Positions 1 to 9,222 of a stretch of DNA of 64,000 nt are shown piece after piece (position 1 is the stretch's first letter; the number at the start of each line of letters is the position of its first letter). The notes under the pieces are model-generated. The model had not been told where the DNA came from. It saw nothing but the letters and a program-made list of their open reading frames with translations, and did no database searches. The stretch comes from Sporosarcina sp. (GTDB taxonomy: Bacteria > Bacillota > Bacilli > Bacillales_A > Planococcaceae), in NCBI RefSeq assembly GCF_029257255.1, contig NZ_JARICI010000087.1, positions 1 to 64,000 of the forward strand, written 5' to 3'. The translations under genes were made by a program, and so were the position numbers.

Positions 1-54
1 TGCTTTACCAGCTGGAATTTGCAATTTCACTACTTTAGTAACTTTTTTAGCCAC
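1..54 (-). CDS. rplK: Ribosomal protein L11, N-terminal part (partial)
   Basis: The 18 codons visible read (M)AKKVTKVVKLQIPAGKA, the conserved N-terminus of ribosomal protein L11, which builds the GTPase-associated stalk base of the 50S subunit. The gene runs off the left edge of the window. The start is GTG, preceded at 8 bases by a full Shine-Dalgarno (AGGAGG, 63-68 on the complementary strand). It lies downstream of nusG in the same direction, the usual Bacillales order. A separate promoter and a leader with two small hairpins lie between nusG and this start. Confidence 0.93.
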   Translation of the reverse strand, partial: MAKKVTKVVKLQIPAGKA

Positions 55-119
55 GAGACACACCTCCTTAAGTCCGTGATGTGGTAATTGGGTTGCCCCT
101 CCCACTCAAATATGTGCCT

Positions 120-170
120 GCCGACGAATGTCGGTAGAATTGGTTAATCCGTGCAGACTTTACGTCTGAC
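120..170 (-). promoter_or_regulatory. Two small hairpins in the rplK leader
   Basis: The leader RNA would fold CAGAC-GTAAA-GTCTG (about 154-168) and CCGAC-ATT-GTCGG (about 121-133). Ribosomal-protein operons often autoregulate through leader structures, but I do not recognise these as a named L1/L10-binding motif, so a regulatory role is only possible. Confidence 0.35.
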
Positions 171-177
171 CTTTGAA

Positions 178-206
178 ATGATACCACCATTACACACTTT
201 TTGCAA
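178..206 (-). promoter_or_regulatory. Sigma-A promoter of rplK
   Basis: On the minus strand there is a -35 TTGCAA (201-206) and a -10 TATCAT (178-183), exactly 17 bases apart, with a TG one base before the -10 (extended -10). It lies between nusG and rplK and would start a leader of about 115 bases before the rplK start. Position and spacing are seen directly; activity is inferred. Confidence 0.7.
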
Positions 207-228
207 GAGGAAATATATCAACTGCACA

Positions 229-765
229 TCAATCCATTTTTTCAACTTGGTCAAATGAAAGTTCCATTCTTGTTTCGCGCCCAAACATATCGACGGTAAC
301 AGTAACTTTTCCTTTGTCCATTTCGATCTCTTCTACTTTACCTTCAAAGTGAGCAAATGGCCCTTCAAGAACCGTGACACTTTCGCCGACTTCAAAGTCG
401 ATATCAATGCGCTGTTCTTTCATTCCCATTTGTTTTAGGATGAATTCCACTTCTTCCGGCAATAATGGAGTCGGTTTCGCTCCGCCGCCAGAAGAACCAA
501 TAAACCCTGTGACGCCAGGTGTATTGCGGACAACATACCAAGAGTCATCGGTCATGATCAATTCCACCAACACATAACCCGGGAACGTTTTTCGCATGAC
601 TGTTTTCTTTTTACCTTCTTTTATGTCAGTCTCTTCTTCTTCCGGAATGACGACACGGAAAATTTTATCTTGCATGCCCATTGTTTCAACACGTTTTTCA
701 AGATTGGCTTTTACTTTATTTTCATATCCTGAGTATGTATGAACTACATACCAATTTTTCTCCAT
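229..765 (-). CDS. nusG: Transcription elongation/termination factor NusG
   Basis: NusG binds RNA polymerase and modulates pausing, termination and coupling to translation. The 178-residue product has the NGN domain (residues 1-110, including MEKNWYVVHTYSGYE and FPGYVLVE) and a C-terminal KOW domain (about 125-178, GPFAHFEGKVEEIE). The start at 765 is chosen because it matches the family N-terminus. A longer in-frame extension to 837 has no supporting ribosome site. Oddly, the best Shine-Dalgarno (AGGAGG, 796-801) lies 30 bases upstream of this start, with a small GGAC/GTCC hairpin (780-792) in between. It follows secE by about 110 bases. Confidence 0.95.
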   Translation of the reverse strand: MEKNWYVVHTYSGYENKVKANLEKRVETMGMQDKIFRVVIPEEEETDIKEGKKKTVMRKTFPGYVLVELIMTDDSWYVVRNTPGVTGFIGSSGGGAKPTPLLPEEVEFILKQMGMKEQRIDIDFEVGESVTVLEGPFAHFEGKVEEIEMDKGKVTVTVDMFGRETRMELSFDQVEKMD

Positions 766-872
766 CTCCATCACATGTAGGACTACGCGTCCGTCCCTCC
801 TTTTGATTAGAACTGAAAAAACCCGTTTATTCATCAAAACGGGATATTCTCAAGCTATTCATACTTTATTTA

Positions 873-1058
873 TTATAGACCAGTATACCATTTCATAACC
901 TCTGAAATACCCATGTCTACTACCCCAAAATAAACAGCCATAAAAATGACAGTCGAAATAACAACTATCGTATACTTCGTCAGTTCCTTACGCTTTGGCC
1001 AACTGACCTTCCGCATTTCCGAAACAACATTTTTCAAAAAATCGCTGATCTTGCTCAT
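873..1058 (-). CDS. secE: Protein translocase subunit SecE
   Basis: This is the small clamp subunit of the SecYEG translocon in the cytoplasmic membrane. The 61-residue product has an amphipathic N-terminal helix with the conserved run VSEMRKVSWPKRKEL, followed by a single membrane span (about residues 30-52). The length is the single-span form typical of Gram-positives. The ATG at 1058 is chosen because GGAG lies 5 bases before it and the family begins here; upstream in-frame codons overlap rpmG. It sits between rpmG and nusG as in other Bacillales. Confidence 0.94.
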   Translation of the reverse strand: MSKISDFLKNVVSEMRKVSWPKRKELTKYTIVVISTVIFMAVYFGVVDMGISEVMKWYTGL

Positions 1059-1114
1059 TCTTCTCCAACCCTTCCGAATGACACAGCGTCCATCATTGGA
1101 CTCTATGTAACTGG

Positions 1115-1264
1115 TCAAATGGTTTGTTTATGCAACGTATGGGTGTTGCAATGACTGCAAAACTTTTTGATGGCGAGCCTGCCATCCCGGCTTTGATTGC
1201 CAGCCGGCAGCGTATAGTTTCGCGAACCACAATTCTCACAGCATATGATTATTTTTTTCACCAT
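1115..1264 (-). CDS. rpmG: Ribosomal protein L33 (zinc-ribbon form)
   Basis: A 49-codon gene encodes a 50S ribosomal protein. The product begins MVKKIIICCENCGSRNYT, continues through RLAIKKFCSHCNTHTLHKQT and then stops. The two CxxC pairs (C9/C12 and C36/C39) identify the zinc-binding form of L33. The ATG at 1264 is preceded at 7 bases by AGGTG. It is the first gene of the rpmG-secE-nusG unit, directly behind the promoter at 1300-1328, matching the L33 copy that precedes secE in Bacillus. Confidence 0.92.
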   Translation of the reverse strand: MVKKIIICCENCGSRNYTLPAGNQSRDGRLAIKKFCSHCNTHTLHKQTI

Positions 1265-1299
1265 TTGGATTCACCTATTCAAGACAATAGTCTTGCTAA

Positions 1300-1328
1300 A
1301 GAGTACCATCTTACCAGCAACATGTCAA
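1300..1328 (-). promoter_or_regulatory. Promoter of rpmG-secE-nusG
   Basis: A perfect -35 TTGACA (1323-1328, minus strand), a 17-base spacer, and -10 TACTCT (1300-1305) preceded by TGG (extended -10). It lies between sigH and rpmG, about 36 bases before the rpmG start. A short hairpin (CAAGAC/GTCTTG, about 1279-1294) lies just downstream in the 5' leader. Confidence 0.65.
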
Positions 1329-1344
1329 TTCACTGCAGAAGGAA

Positions 1345-1983
1345 TTAACGCACAAGATCCACAGCCATCGAGTGCTCCAGCTTTCGCTTTATTCGTTGCA
1401 GTGCATTGTCGATTGACTTTACTTGCCGATTTAGCACTTCTGATATTTCACGGTATGACTGGCCTTCCAAATATAGTGTGAGTACTTCTTTCTCCAAGGC
1501 ACTCAGTACTTTATTCATCTCTTCTTCCATAAATGAAAAATTCTCTTTATGAATCATCAAGTCTTCAGGATCGTCAAGCGTCGAGCCCGAGATGATATCA
1601 AGCAGCGTACGCTCTTGATCCTCATCATACATAGGCTTGTCCAAAGAAATAGAAGTATTCAGCGGAATATGTTTTTGCCGGGTCGCTGTTTTGATGGCTG
1701 TAATAATCTGCCGTGTAATGCAAAGCTCCGCGAACACCTTGAAAGAACTCAGACGGTCAGGACGATAATCACGAATTGCTTTATACAGCCCGATCATTCC
1801 TTCTTGAACAATGTCTTCCCGATCTCCGCCAATAATAAAATACGTTCGCGCTTTCAAACGGACAATCGGCTGAAACTTTGTGATCAAATAGTCTAGCACA
1901 TCCGAGTTTCCCTGATGAATCTGCTCAATCATTTCTTCATCTGAAATTGTAGAAAGTTCTTTTTTTCTATTCTCAATTTCCAT
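1345..1983 (-). CDS. sigH: Sporulation/transition sigma factor SigH
   Basis: Sigma-H directs RNA polymerase to early sporulation and transition-phase promoters. The 212-residue product carries region 2 (YLITKFQPIVRLKARTYF, then GGDREDIVQEGMIGLYKAI), the core-binding and -10-reading block, and region 4 (EVLTLYLEGQSYREISEVLN, QVKSIDNALQRIKRKLE). These closely follow Bacillus SigH. The ATG at 1983 is used; a GTG seven codons upstream (2004) is possible, and neither has an ideal ribosome site. The gene precedes rpmG, the usual position. Confidence 0.94.
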   Translation of the reverse strand: MEIENRKKELSTISDEEMIEQIHQGNSDVLDYLITKFQPIVRLKARTYFIIGGDREDIVQEGMIGLYKAIRDYRPDRLSSFKVFAELCITRQIITAIKTATRQKHIPLNTSISLDKPMYDEDQERTLLDIISGSTLDDPEDLMIHKENFSFMEEEMNKVLSALEKEVLTLYLEGQSYREISEVLNRQVKSIDNALQRIKRKLEHSMAVDLVR

Positions 1984-2063
1984 GTTCCGCACCAACCTCT
2001 CCACCCCAGAGTCTTATTGGTATATTACCGACAGTATAGACACGTGTTTTTCATGCCAGCTGC

Positions 2064-2579
2064 TCATTGTCTGCCGCGTCTCATTTTTTCGAAGGCCGCC
2101 GCCACTTCATCCGTCAATGGTATCTTTGAGAAGGGCCGATTTTCTTGAGTTTTTCTGACCCGCTGCGCGATCAGCCTGTCCACTTCCTTCATTTCGATTT
2201 CCAACTCTCTGGCCGACACCCGCAAAGCACCTTGTGCGAATACCACCCACTGCTCAACCAGGTCTGAAGTAGCCACATGAACCTGCGTTAACCGGTTAGA
2301 GAGTTCGGATACAAGTTTCTCTATCCGTTCATCCGCAGTTTCGTTCTCCCTGGTAAACACTATTTCCACTCGATATTGCTTTTTCCGCTTTTCAATGCCA
2401 GGTACCAGATGCGCGTCAAACACAACAATGACACGCCAACCTTTATGCGCTTGATATTCCGCCATCCGTTCAATCAGACGATCTCTGGCTTGTGCGAAAT
2501 CTTCTCTTTTCAGATCTTGCAGTTCAGGCCACGCACCGATGATATTATAGCCATCAACGAGCAGCACATCTTTCTTCAT
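2064..2579 (-). CDS. rae1: Ribosome-dependent mRNA decay endonuclease (YacP)
   Basis: A 171-residue NYN/PIN-fold ribonuclease of the YacP family. In Bacillus subtilis, Rae1 enters the ribosomal A site and cuts certain mRNAs. The first acidic nuclease motif is at LLVDGYNIIGAW (Asp9) and a second acidic stretch at VIVVFDAH. The C-terminal half is rich in charged helices (ELEIEMKEVDRLIAQR). The gene overlaps the end of rlmB by four bases (ATGA), implying translational coupling within the cysS-mrnC-rlmB-rae1 cluster. Confidence 0.9.
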   Translation of the reverse strand: MKKDVLLVDGYNIIGAWPELQDLKREDFAQARDRLIERMAEYQAHKGWRVIVVFDAHLVPGIEKRKKQYRVEIVFTRENETADERIEKLVSELSNRLTQVHVATSDLVEQWVVFAQGALRVSARELEIEMKEVDRLIAQRVRKTQENRPFSKIPLTDEVAAAFEKMRRGRQ

Positions 2580-3331
2580 GACGTTGCCTGAGCTTGACGC
2601 TTCCGTAAAACTTCGTACATCAGCAACGCCGCCGCTACAGAAGCATTTAACGAGGTAACATGACCTACCATAGGCAAACTATAAAGGAAATCACATTTTT
2701 CACGTAAGATCCGCGACATGCCTTTCCCCTCACTGCCAATAATAACCCCTAAAGGCAACGTAGCATCCATATGGCGATAATCCGTTGAATTGGACGCATC
2801 CGTACCTGCAATCCAAACATTTCGTTTCTTTAGATCATCAACAGTCTGCGATAAATTATTAACACGCACAACCGGAACATGCTCGATCGCACCTGTTGAA
2901 GCTTTCGCCACTATTCCTGTAAGACCCACCGATCTTCTCTTTGGAATAATAATTCCGTGAACACCGGCAGCATCGGCGGTACGTAAGATAGACCCCAAGT
3001 TATGAGGATCTTCAAGTTCGTCCAAGATGATAAAAAACGGATCTTCTTGTCTCTTCTCCGCAATTGCAAATAAATCATCCAACTCCGCGTAGTCATAGGC
3101 GGCTACAGATGCGACAATCCCCTGATGCGTCAATTCCGTCATACCATCTAATTTTTGTTTCGGCGCCGTTTGAATGACAACGCCAGCTTCTTTCGCGAGT
3201 TTCATAATTTCGCCGATGCTTTTTTTATTTACACCTTCTGCTACCCATATCTTATTCAACTGTCTGCCGGAACGCAATGCTTCTACTACAGGATTCCTGC
3301 CGCCAATTAGTTCTACTTCTTCCGCTGTCAT
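2576..3331 (-). CDS. rlmB: 23S rRNA (guanosine-2'-O)-methyltransferase RlmB
   Basis: A SpoU/TrmH-family (SPOUT) enzyme that 2'-O-methylates a guanosine in the 23S rRNA peptidyl-transferase region using S-adenosylmethionine. The 251 residues contain an N-terminal substrate-binding domain ([12 protein letters not shown]) and the knotted catalytic domain. Its three motifs are [16 protein letters not shown] (about 109-124), [10 protein letters not shown] (about 198-207) and [14 protein letters not shown] (about 228-241). It overlaps mrnC by four bases upstream and rae1 by four bases downstream. Confidence 0.93.
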   Translation of the reverse strand: MTAEEVELIGGRNPVVEALRSGRQLNKIWVAEGVNKKSIGEIMKLAKEAGVVIQTAPKQKLDGMTELTHQGIVASVAAYDYAELDDLFAIAEKRQEDPFFIILDELEDPHNLGSILRTADAAGVHGIIIPKRRSVGLTGIVAKASTGAIEHVPVVRVNNLSQTVDDLKKRNVWIAGTDASNSTDYRHMDATLPLGVIIGSEGKGMSRILREKCDFLYSLPMVGHVTSLNASVAAALLMYEVLRKRQAQATS

Positions 3332-3747
3332 GCCATTTCCTCCTCAGGATGTTCCACAAAATGAATTGCTTTGCCCATTAGTTCAGCCAGCCGTTCCTGT
3401 CTGCCTAATAAATAAACATAGCCAAGAACCGCTTCGAAAGCCGAACTGTAATTATAGGTCGTCACATCTGTGTTTTTAGGGACAGAGCCTGATTTCGCAT
3501 TACGACCGCGGCGCATGACGGCACTTTCTTCCTCTGTCAGCAAGTTTTTTTCTTTCATCGCAATAATGATCTGCGCCTGCGCTTTCGCTGATACGAAACG
3601 CGTTGCTTCTTTATGCAGAATATGCGGCTTCACACGTCCGCACCGCAGTAAATGCTCTCTTACCGCCTGTTCATAAACTGCATCGCCCATATAAGCAAGG
3701 GCAAGGGCGTTGAGTTGTTTTACATCTATATCACGCAAAGACCCCAT
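3328..3747 (-). CDS. mrnC: Mini-ribonuclease III
   Basis: A 139-residue RNase III catalytic domain without a double-stranded-RNA-binding domain, the hallmark of MrnC, which trims 23S rRNA precursor ends. The catalytic acidic site is at [10 protein letters not shown] (Asp22), with a second signature [13 protein letters not shown] near residue 115. The ATG at 3747 has GAGGGTAA upstream and lies only a few bases after the cysS stop, so it is co-transcribed with cysS. The next gene, rlmB, also acts on 23S rRNA. Confidence 0.93.
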   Translation of the reverse strand: MGSLRDIDVKQLNALALAYMGDAVYEQAVREHLLRCGRVKPHILHKEATRFVSAKAQAQIIIAMKEKNLLTEEESAVMRRGRNAKSGSVPKNTDVTTYNYSSAFEAVLGYVYLLGRQERLAELMGKAIHFVEHPEEEMA

Positions 3748-3751
3748 TTAA

Positions 3752-5152
3752 TTACCCTCTTTTCCAGCGAGTTCCTTGTGCTGTATCTTCTAACACAATG
3801 CCCTCCGCCTTCAATTCATCACGAATTTCATCAGACCTTGCGAAATCGCGGTTTTTTCTAGCCTCTAATCGTTCCTGAATCAAGGCGTCCACTTTTTCAT
3901 CCACCAGCTCTTCTGTACTAACAAACGGCAATCCAAGAACGCCCATCAGTTGATCAAACGTTTCTATAAACTTCTGCAGTACGTGACGATCTGTATTTTT
4001 CTCCAATAAATAAAGATTTGCCTGTTTTGTCAGTTCAAATATAGCAGCAATGGCATTCGCTGTATTGAAATCGTCGTCCATCGCTGTTTCAAATGCAGTT
4101 ACCTGCTCCTGAATCATATCTAGCCAAGACGGCTGATCTTCTGCTAAATCAGCCGAAATCGTCAGACGATGCTTGAGATTCGCATACGCCGTCTCAATAC
4201 GCTCCAGGCCGTTCGCAGCACTTTCCACTAATTCCTGTGCAAAGTTGACAGGGTGCCGGTAGTGGACGGACAACATAAAGAATCGAAGTATTTTCGGATC
4301 TATCTGTTTACGGATATCGTGAACTAAAATGAAGTTCCCAAGAGACTTTGACATCTTTTCATTGTCGATATTGATATAGCCGTTATGCATCCAATAGTTC
4401 GCAAACGTCTTGCCAGTAGCCGCTTCGGACTGTGCGATTTCATTTTCGTGGTGAGGGAACGTTAAGTCCTGACCGCCGGCATGGATATCGATCGTATCGC
4501 CCAGCAACTCTCGCGCCATTACCGAACATTCAATGTGCCAACCCGGACGCCCCTTACCCCATGGACTCTCCCAGAAAATCTCTCCTTCTTTAGCCGCTTT
4601 CCACAGTGCAAAGTCCAAAGGATCTGATTTAATCACGTTCTCCTCGACTCTCGCACCAACCTTTAATTCATCTACAGATTGATGGGAAAGCTTGCCGTAG
4701 CCATCGAACTCACGAGTACGGAAATAGACATCTCCGTTTGTTTCATAAGCAAATCCTTTATCGATCAGAAGCTGAATAAATTCAATAATTTCATCCATAT
4801 GTTCTGTAACGCGCGGATGAGCAGTCGCTTCTCCACAGCCAAGAGCGCCCACGTCTTCAAAGTACGCTTTGATAAAACGCTCTGTCAGTACACCTACTTC
4901 TTCATTCAACTCTTTTGCCGTATTGATAATTTTGTCGTCTACATCTGTAAAGTTGGAAACGTAATTCACTTCGTATCCGCGGTATTCTAAATAGCGGCGA
5001 ACTGTATCGAATGCAATCACAGGGCGTGCGTTTCCGATGTGAATGTAATTATAGACAGTCGGGCCGCAGACATACATCTTAACCTTTCCTTCTTCTATCG
5101 GGATAAACTTCTCTTTCTTGCGTGTCAATGTATTATAAAGTTGTATGGTCAT
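3752..5152 (-). CDS. cysS: Cysteinyl-tRNA synthetase
   Basis: A class I synthetase charging tRNA-Cys. The 466-residue product, the length of the Bacillus enzyme, shows the HIGH-type motif (YIHIGNARP, near residue 40) and KMSKS ([10 protein letters not shown], near residue 270). Zinc-ligand positions are at [16 protein letters not shown] and FPHHENE. The ATG at 5152 is chosen over one three codons upstream because AAGGA lies 8 bases before it, while the upstream ATG sits inside that ribosome site. It overlaps the end of cysE by 20 bases; both are governed by the Cys T-box upstream of cysE. Confidence 0.96.
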   Translation of the reverse strand: MTIQLYNTLTRKKEKFIPIEEGKVKMYVCGPTVYNYIHIGNARPVIAFDTVRRYLEYRGYEVNYVSNFTDVDDKIINTAKELNEEVGVLTERFIKAYFEDVGALGCGEATAHPRVTEHMDEIIEFIQLLIDKGFAYETNGDVYFRTREFDGYGKLSHQSVDELKVGARVEENVIKSDPLDFALWKAAKEGEIFWESPWGKGRPGWHIECSVMARELLGDTIDIHAGGQDLTFPHHENEIAQSEAATGKTFANYWMHNGYINIDNEKMSKSLGNFILVHDIRKQIDPKILRFFMLSVHYRHPVNFAQELVESAANGLERIETAYANLKHRLTISADLAEDQPSWLDMIQEQVTAFETAMDDDFNTANAIAAIFELTKQANLYLLEKNTDRHVLQKFIETFDQLMGVLGLPFVSTEELVDEKVDALIQERLEARKNRDFARSDEIRDELKAEGIVLEDTAQGTRWKRG

Positions 5153-5807
5153 GTAAATCATCCTTTTTACCAGTAGTTGATTCCAACTGTTGTGTTCGTA
5201 ATTTTAATTCTTCAATTTGTTTTTCCAGACGTCTGAATTCATCTGCGACCGGATCCGGCAAGCTATGATCTAAGCGTTCTTTTATTCTGACTCCATTGGA
5301 AATCACAATTTTACCGGGAATTCCGACAACAGTCGAGTTCGGCGGCACCTCTTTCAAAATAACCGATCCCGCTCCCACCTTGCTGTTTTCACCTATCGTA
5401 ATAGAACCGAGAACTTTCGCACCCGAAGCGACTAGCACGTTATTCTCCAGCGTCGGATGGCGTTTACCGCCCTCTTTCCCGGTTCCACCTAACGTGACTC
5501 CTTGGTACAGTGTAACATCATCCCCGATTTCACACGTTTCCCCGATGACAACGCCCATTCCATGATCAATAAACAGACGGCGGCCTATCACGGCTCCCGG
5601 ATGAATTTCGATCCCTGTAAAAAATCTGCTGACCTGAGATACTACACGTGCCATGAAACGCAGATTTCTTTTATAGAAAGAATGCGCAATGCGATGTGCC
5701 CAAATTGCATGCAAACCTGAATACGTCAGCGCCACTTCAAATGTACTGCGGGCAGACGGATCCTGCCCGAAAATGCATTGGATATCCTCTTTCATACGTT
5801 TGAACAA
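5133..5807 (-). CDS. cysE: Serine O-acetyltransferase
   Basis: Transfers acetyl from acetyl-CoA to L-serine, the first committed step of cysteine synthesis. The 224-residue product has the N-terminal helical domain ([20 protein letters not shown]). A left-handed hexapeptide beta-helix follows, with catalytic HPGA and [13 protein letters not shown] and the repeat run [14 protein letters not shown]. The start is TTG, preceded at 6 bases by a strong GGGGGA; an ATG four codons in lacks one, and the family begins MFxRMKEDI as here. A coiled, polar C-terminal tail (about 185-224) overlaps cysS. It lies behind a Cys-specific T-box. Confidence 0.94.
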   Translation of the reverse strand: MFKRMKEDIQCIFGQDPSARSTFEVALTYSGLHAIWAHRIAHSFYKRNLRFMARVVSQVSRFFTGIEIHPGAVIGRRLFIDHGMGVVIGETCEIGDDVTLYQGVTLGGTGKEGGKRHPTLENNVLVASGAKVLGSITIGENSKVGAGSVILKEVPPNSTVVGIPGKIVISNGVRIKERLDHSLPDPVADEFRRLEKQIEELKLRTQQLESTTGKKDDLHDHTTL

Positions 5808-5875
5808 TGAACTTCCCCCTTTTTCATCTTTATTGAATATATCTAGATGTCAGCGATCTTATACGTTTTGGTTAA

Positions 5876-6151
5876 CTGTCGAGGCTTAACGGCGCTTTCC
5901 GCTTTTGGTGTCATCCAGCTGCAGCGGCTAGAGGCTCGGGTCATAAGACAAAGCTGCTGTGCGGCATAGGGCACCGCTTCGCATCTTTGTCTTATGCCTA
6001 CCGCCTCTGGACAGCCACTTCCGCTTTTGAATCCATCCAGCTGCAAGCGCCAGCCTCTCGGGTCGTTTCGGTCTTAAAGATAAAGGCAAAGGACGCCTTT
6101 ATTTTAAGCCCTCCAACGCCTGTCGAGGCTTAACGGCGCTTTCCGCTTTTG
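5876..6151. repeat. Intergenic Bacillaceae-type repeat in the cysE leader
   Basis: A 32-bp direct repeat (CTGTCGAGGCTTAACGGC onward) bounds this block at 5876-5907 and 6120-6151. Inside are two partial copies of a CATCCAGCTGC...GGCTCGGGTC module. A perfect 12-bp inverted repeat (CATAAGACAAAG / CTTTGTCTTATG) and a second long imperfect hairpin (around 6073-6107) also lie inside. From memory, similar CCAGCTCCxGCGCCTAG...TCGGGTCATAAG elements are scattered in many Bacillaceae genomes. It lies between the T-box terminator and the cysE ribosome site, so it is transcribed when the T-box reads through. Confidence 0.75.
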
Positions 6152-6155
6152 AATA

Positions 6156-6400
6156 TAAAAAACGCCTCTGTCAATTGATGACAGAGACGCTGGTTTGCGT
6201 GGTTCCACTCCGCTTGGAAGATTGTATCTTCCCGCTTAAAGTCTTTAACGCAGACAAAACGTATGGCCTACTGAAGTTTCAGCTCATCGCTCAAAGGTGC
6301 ATTCCCATCTTGAATTGACTCAGGTCATTTGCAGCCTAGATGACCCTCTCTGCAGAGCATTCAACATGTACTTTCCTTCTCAACGCTTTTCTATAAAGTT
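6156..6400 (-). promoter_or_regulatory. T-box leader (cysteine) controlling cysE-cysS
   Basis: The minus strand holds a complete T-box: an AGAAGGAAAGTAC AG-box region near 6368-6382, the T-box core GGAACCACGC (6197-6206), and an intrinsic terminator (stem CGTCTCTGTC / GACAGAGGCG, 6161-6189, then a U tract). The likely specifier is TGC (Cys) at 6299-6301 in the context GGGAATGCACC; a cysteine codon fits the downstream cysE-cysS genes. Uncharged tRNA-Cys would stabilise the antiterminator and allow transcription. Confidence 0.9.
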
Positions 6401-6413
6401 TCATATTACGTTC

Positions 6414-6441
6414 ATTTTACACAAAACAACCAAAAAGTCAA
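6414..6441 (-). promoter_or_regulatory. Promoter of the Cys T-box transcript
   Basis: -35 TTGACT (6436-6441) and -10 TAAAAT (6414-6419), each five of six to consensus, with a 16-base spacer. Transcription would start just before the conserved T-box leader. It lies immediately after the gltX stop, so cysE-cysS can be expressed separately from gltX. Confidence 0.7.
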
Positions 6442-6447
6442 TATTGA

Positions 6448-7908
6448 TTATTTTGCAAATCTTTCGACACGCTGTAGAATTTTTTCTTTTCCGATCAGCG
6501 CAATTGAGTCTGGCAGCTCAGGTCCTGATGTTTGGCCTGTTGCTACGACACGGACCGGCATGAATAAGTTCTTGCCTTTATGTCCCGTTTCTTTTTGAAC
6601 TGCTTTGATGGCTGCCTTAATAGACGGCGCGTCGAATACTTCTAAAGCTTCCAATTGATTCTTCAATGAAGTCATGACTTCAGGTACTTGTTCACCTGAT
6701 AAGATTTCAGTCGCTTGTTCATCATATTCAACAGCATCCTGGAAGAACTGGGCGGATAAGTCGACGATTTCAGCTCCGAAACTTAATTGACCTTGATATA
6801 ACGCAATCAAATCATGAACCCATGTCTGTTCTTGTTCCGACATTTTCTCCGGCACAAGACCTGCAGCCTGCAAATGAGGCAATGTCAGCTCGATGACTTC
6901 TTCCAATGACAGCTTTTTGATGTATTGGTTGTTCACCCATGTCAGTTTATTCGTATCAAACATAGACGGTGATTTAGAAAGACGAGATTCGTCAAACAGT
7001 TTCACTAATTCATCATGCGAGAAGATCTCTTCCTCTCCACCCGGCGACCAGCCAAGCAGCGCGAAGAAGTTGAACATCGCTTCAGGCAAATAGCCAAGCT
7101 CTTTATATTGCGAGATGAACTGAATGATCGATTCATCACGTTTCGAAAGTTTCTTGCGATCTTCATTGACGATCAGCGTCATGTGACCAAAACGCGGGTG
7201 TTCCCAGCCAAATACGTCAAAGATCATCAGCTGCTTCGGCGTGTTCGTCAAATGTTCTTCTCCGCGGAATACATGAGAGATCTTCATCAGATGATCATCC
7301 ACCACTACGGCAAAGTTATACGTAGGAATCCCATTTGTCTTGACCATTACCCAGTCTCCGATGTCCTTCGATTCGAACGTCACGGAACCGCGGACTAAAT
7401 CGTCGATTGCGTACGTCGCATTTTCCGGGACACGCATACGGATGCTGTAAGTCATGCCAGCCGCTTCTTTTTCCGCCACTTCTTCAGCAGTCAGATGACG
7501 GCAGGCTCCATCGTACATCGGCGCTGCAATACCGGCAGCTTTTTGCGCATCGCGTTTCGCTTCCAGTTCTTCAGGCGTACAGAAACACTTATAGGCATGG
7601 CCTTTTTCAAGCATTTCATCTGCATATTTCTTATAAAGATCGAGTCGCTCTGTTTGGCGGTACGGACCGTATTCGCCGCCGATATCGATGGATTCGTCAT
7701 GATGAATGCCGAGCCACGTCAAATTTTCGAGCTGTGATAACTCGCCGCTCTCGATGTTTCGCTCTGTATCTGTATCTTCAATCCGAATAATAAATTTACC
7801 GCCATAATGTTTGGCAAATAAATAGTTAAACAAAGCAGTCCGTGCTCCTCCGATATGTAAGTGACCGGTTGGACTCGGCGCGTAACGCACTCGTACTTCT
7901 TGTGTCAT
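6448..7908 (-). CDS. gltX: Glutamyl-tRNA synthetase
   Basis: A class I synthetase charging tRNA-Glu; in Bacillales it also misacylates tRNA-Gln for GatCAB correction. The 486-residue product has the HIGH-type motif at [10 protein letters not shown] (residues 15-24) and the KMSKS-type motif at [10 protein letters not shown] (near residue 250), plus the C-terminal anticodon-binding helical domain. The ATG at 7908 is preceded by GGAGAGGT. It lies between ispF and the Cys T-box, the Bacillus order. Confidence 0.96.
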   Translation of the reverse strand: MTQEVRVRYAPSPTGHLHIGGARTALFNYLFAKHYGGKFIIRIEDTDTERNIESGELSQLENLTWLGIHHDESIDIGGEYGPYRQTERLDLYKKYADEMLEKGHAYKCFCTPEELEAKRDAQKAAGIAAPMYDGACRHLTAEEVAEKEAAGMTYSIRMRVPENATYAIDDLVRGSVTFESKDIGDWVMVKTNGIPTYNFAVVVDDHLMKISHVFRGEEHLTNTPKQLMIFDVFGWEHPRFGHMTLIVNEDRKKLSKRDESIIQFISQYKELGYLPEAMFNFFALLGWSPGGEEEIFSHDELVKLFDESRLSKSPSMFDTNKLTWVNNQYIKKLSLEEVIELTLPHLQAAGLVPEKMSEQEQTWVHDLIALYQGQLSFGAEIVDLSAQFFQDAVEYDEQATEILSGEQVPEVMTSLKNQLEALEVFDAPSIKAAIKAVQKETGHKGKNLFMPVRVVATGQTSGPELPDSIALIGKEKILQRVERFAK

Positions 7909-8021
7909 AGTGTACCTCTCCGTTCTTAAAATGATCTCCCGCCACTTATATGGACAGAAGAATGATGTTGAATGTAGTTAATTGTTTATCTATTTTATCA
8001 CTGTCGCATTTATTTTGAAAG

Positions 8022-8501
8022 TCAATCGTTTTTCATTAACAGAATCGTCGCCATTGCAGCGATACCTTCTTCACGCCCCGGGAAACCCAGACGTTCCGTT
8101 GTAGTCGCTTTTACATTGACCTGCGACAGATCCGCTTCCAGCAATTCCGCTACACGCGTACGAATATCCCCGATATACGGTGCCATCTTCGGCTTTTGCG
8201 CGATAATGGTACAGTCGATATTTCCAAGACGGTAACCTTCTTCTTTGACCATCCGCCACACTTTTTCCAATAAAATCGCAGAATCCGCGTCCTTAAAAGC
8301 CTCATCTGTGTCTGGAAAATGTGTTCCGATATCGACTTTCCCAATTGCTCCGAGCGCTGCATCTGTTACAGTGTGCAGCAGAACATCTGCGTCAGAGTGT
8401 CCAATTAAACCTTTTGTATGCGGGATCGTAATACCTCCAATAATGAGAGGTCTGTTTTCAGCAAAAGCATGTACATCAAAACCTTGTCCAATTCGAAACA
8501 T
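8022..8501 (-). CDS. ispF: 2-C-methyl-D-erythritol 2,4-cyclodiphosphate synthase
   Basis: Forms the cyclic diphosphate intermediate of the non-mevalonate isoprenoid pathway. The 159 residues match the family length. Zinc ligands are in GFDVHAF (Asp9, His11) and at His43 in the [15 protein letters not shown] stretch; the C-terminal [20 protein letters not shown] is typical. AGGAGGAA precedes the ATG. It follows ispD by 13 bases; the two enzymes act two steps apart in the same pathway. Confidence 0.95.
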   Translation of the reverse strand: MFRIGQGFDVHAFAENRPLIIGGITIPHTKGLIGHSDADVLLHTVTDAALGAIGKVDIGTHFPDTDEAFKDADSAILLEKVWRMVKEEGYRLGNIDCTIIAQKPKMAPYIGDIRTRVAELLEADLSQVNVKATTTERLGFPGREEGIAAMATILLMKND

Positions 8502-8514
8502 GAGGTAATTCCTC

Positions 8515-9195
8515 CTACTTTCTTCTTGCCAGCAGAATTTCGCCGATTGCGAGATCCTCCTGGGTTGTCATCTTTACATTATCATACGAGCCTTCCACTA
8601 CGCATACGTCGTGGCCAAATCGTTCGACCAGCATCGACTCATCCGTTCCAAGAAAACCATCTCGGCTCGCTGCATCGGATGCACCTTTGAGCACTTCATA
8701 CTGAAATGCCTGCGGCGTCTGTACCAGCCATAGATTTTCACGGTTCAGTGTCTGCTGTACAACGCCGTTTTCAGCCAACTTTATTGTATCTTTCGCCGGG
8801 ACAGCCGTAATCGCAGCACCAGTATCATTCGCCTTGCTGACTAACTCGCGGATCACAGACGAATCAAGGAATGGTCTGGCGGCATCATGAACAAGCACAA
8901 TGCCATTGCCCTTATAGGCTGCTATACAGGCAGCTACGCTGTCTTGCCGTTCGCCTCCGCCTTCTGCAAAGGTAACAGCTTTCACACTTCCATTGCGTTC
9001 AAGTATTTCTTGAATTGCCGCCTGTTCGTCAGGTTTCACAGCGATGATAATTTCCTCGCAATGAGGATCTTCCTGAAATACACTGACTGTATGATAGAGA
9101 ATGGATTTTCCGCCAATCTCTAAAAAGAGTTTGTTTTGTCCGGCTCCCATGCGTTTGCCGCTGCCTGCAGCCGGAATCATTACGGTATAGTTCAC
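8515..9195 (-). CDS. ispD: 2-C-methyl-D-erythritol 4-phosphate cytidylyltransferase
   Basis: Couples methylerythritol phosphate to CTP in the non-mevalonate pathway. The 226-residue protein has the nucleotidyltransferase signature [16 protein letters not shown] at its N-terminus (nucleotide binding, catalytic Arg/Lys) and [10 protein letters not shown] near residue 100. The start is GTG with AGAGGGA four to five bases upstream. It lies between yacL and ispF in a same-direction cluster. Confidence 0.95.
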   Translation of the reverse strand: MNYTVMIPAAGSGKRMGAGQNKLFLEIGGKSILYHTVSVFQEDPHCEEIIIAVKPDEQAAIQEILERNGSVKAVTFAEGGGERQDSVAACIAAYKGNGIVLVHDAARPFLDSSVIRELVSKANDTGAAITAVPAKDTIKLAENGVVQQTLNRENLWLVQTPQAFQYEVLKGASDAASRDGFLGTDESMLVERFGHDVCVVEGSYDNVKMTTQEDLAIGEILLARRK

Positions 9196-9222
9196 ATTTT
9201 CCCTCTGCTTTCTGCGGCCGTT

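Noticed and set aside
766..837. Longer nusG reading from 837
   Set aside because: The extra 24 residues are unlike any NusG N-terminus and lack a ribosome site in front.
5843..6046. Minus-strand open frame in the cysE leader
   Set aside because: It lies within the repeat block and is composed of its hairpins; no start signal.
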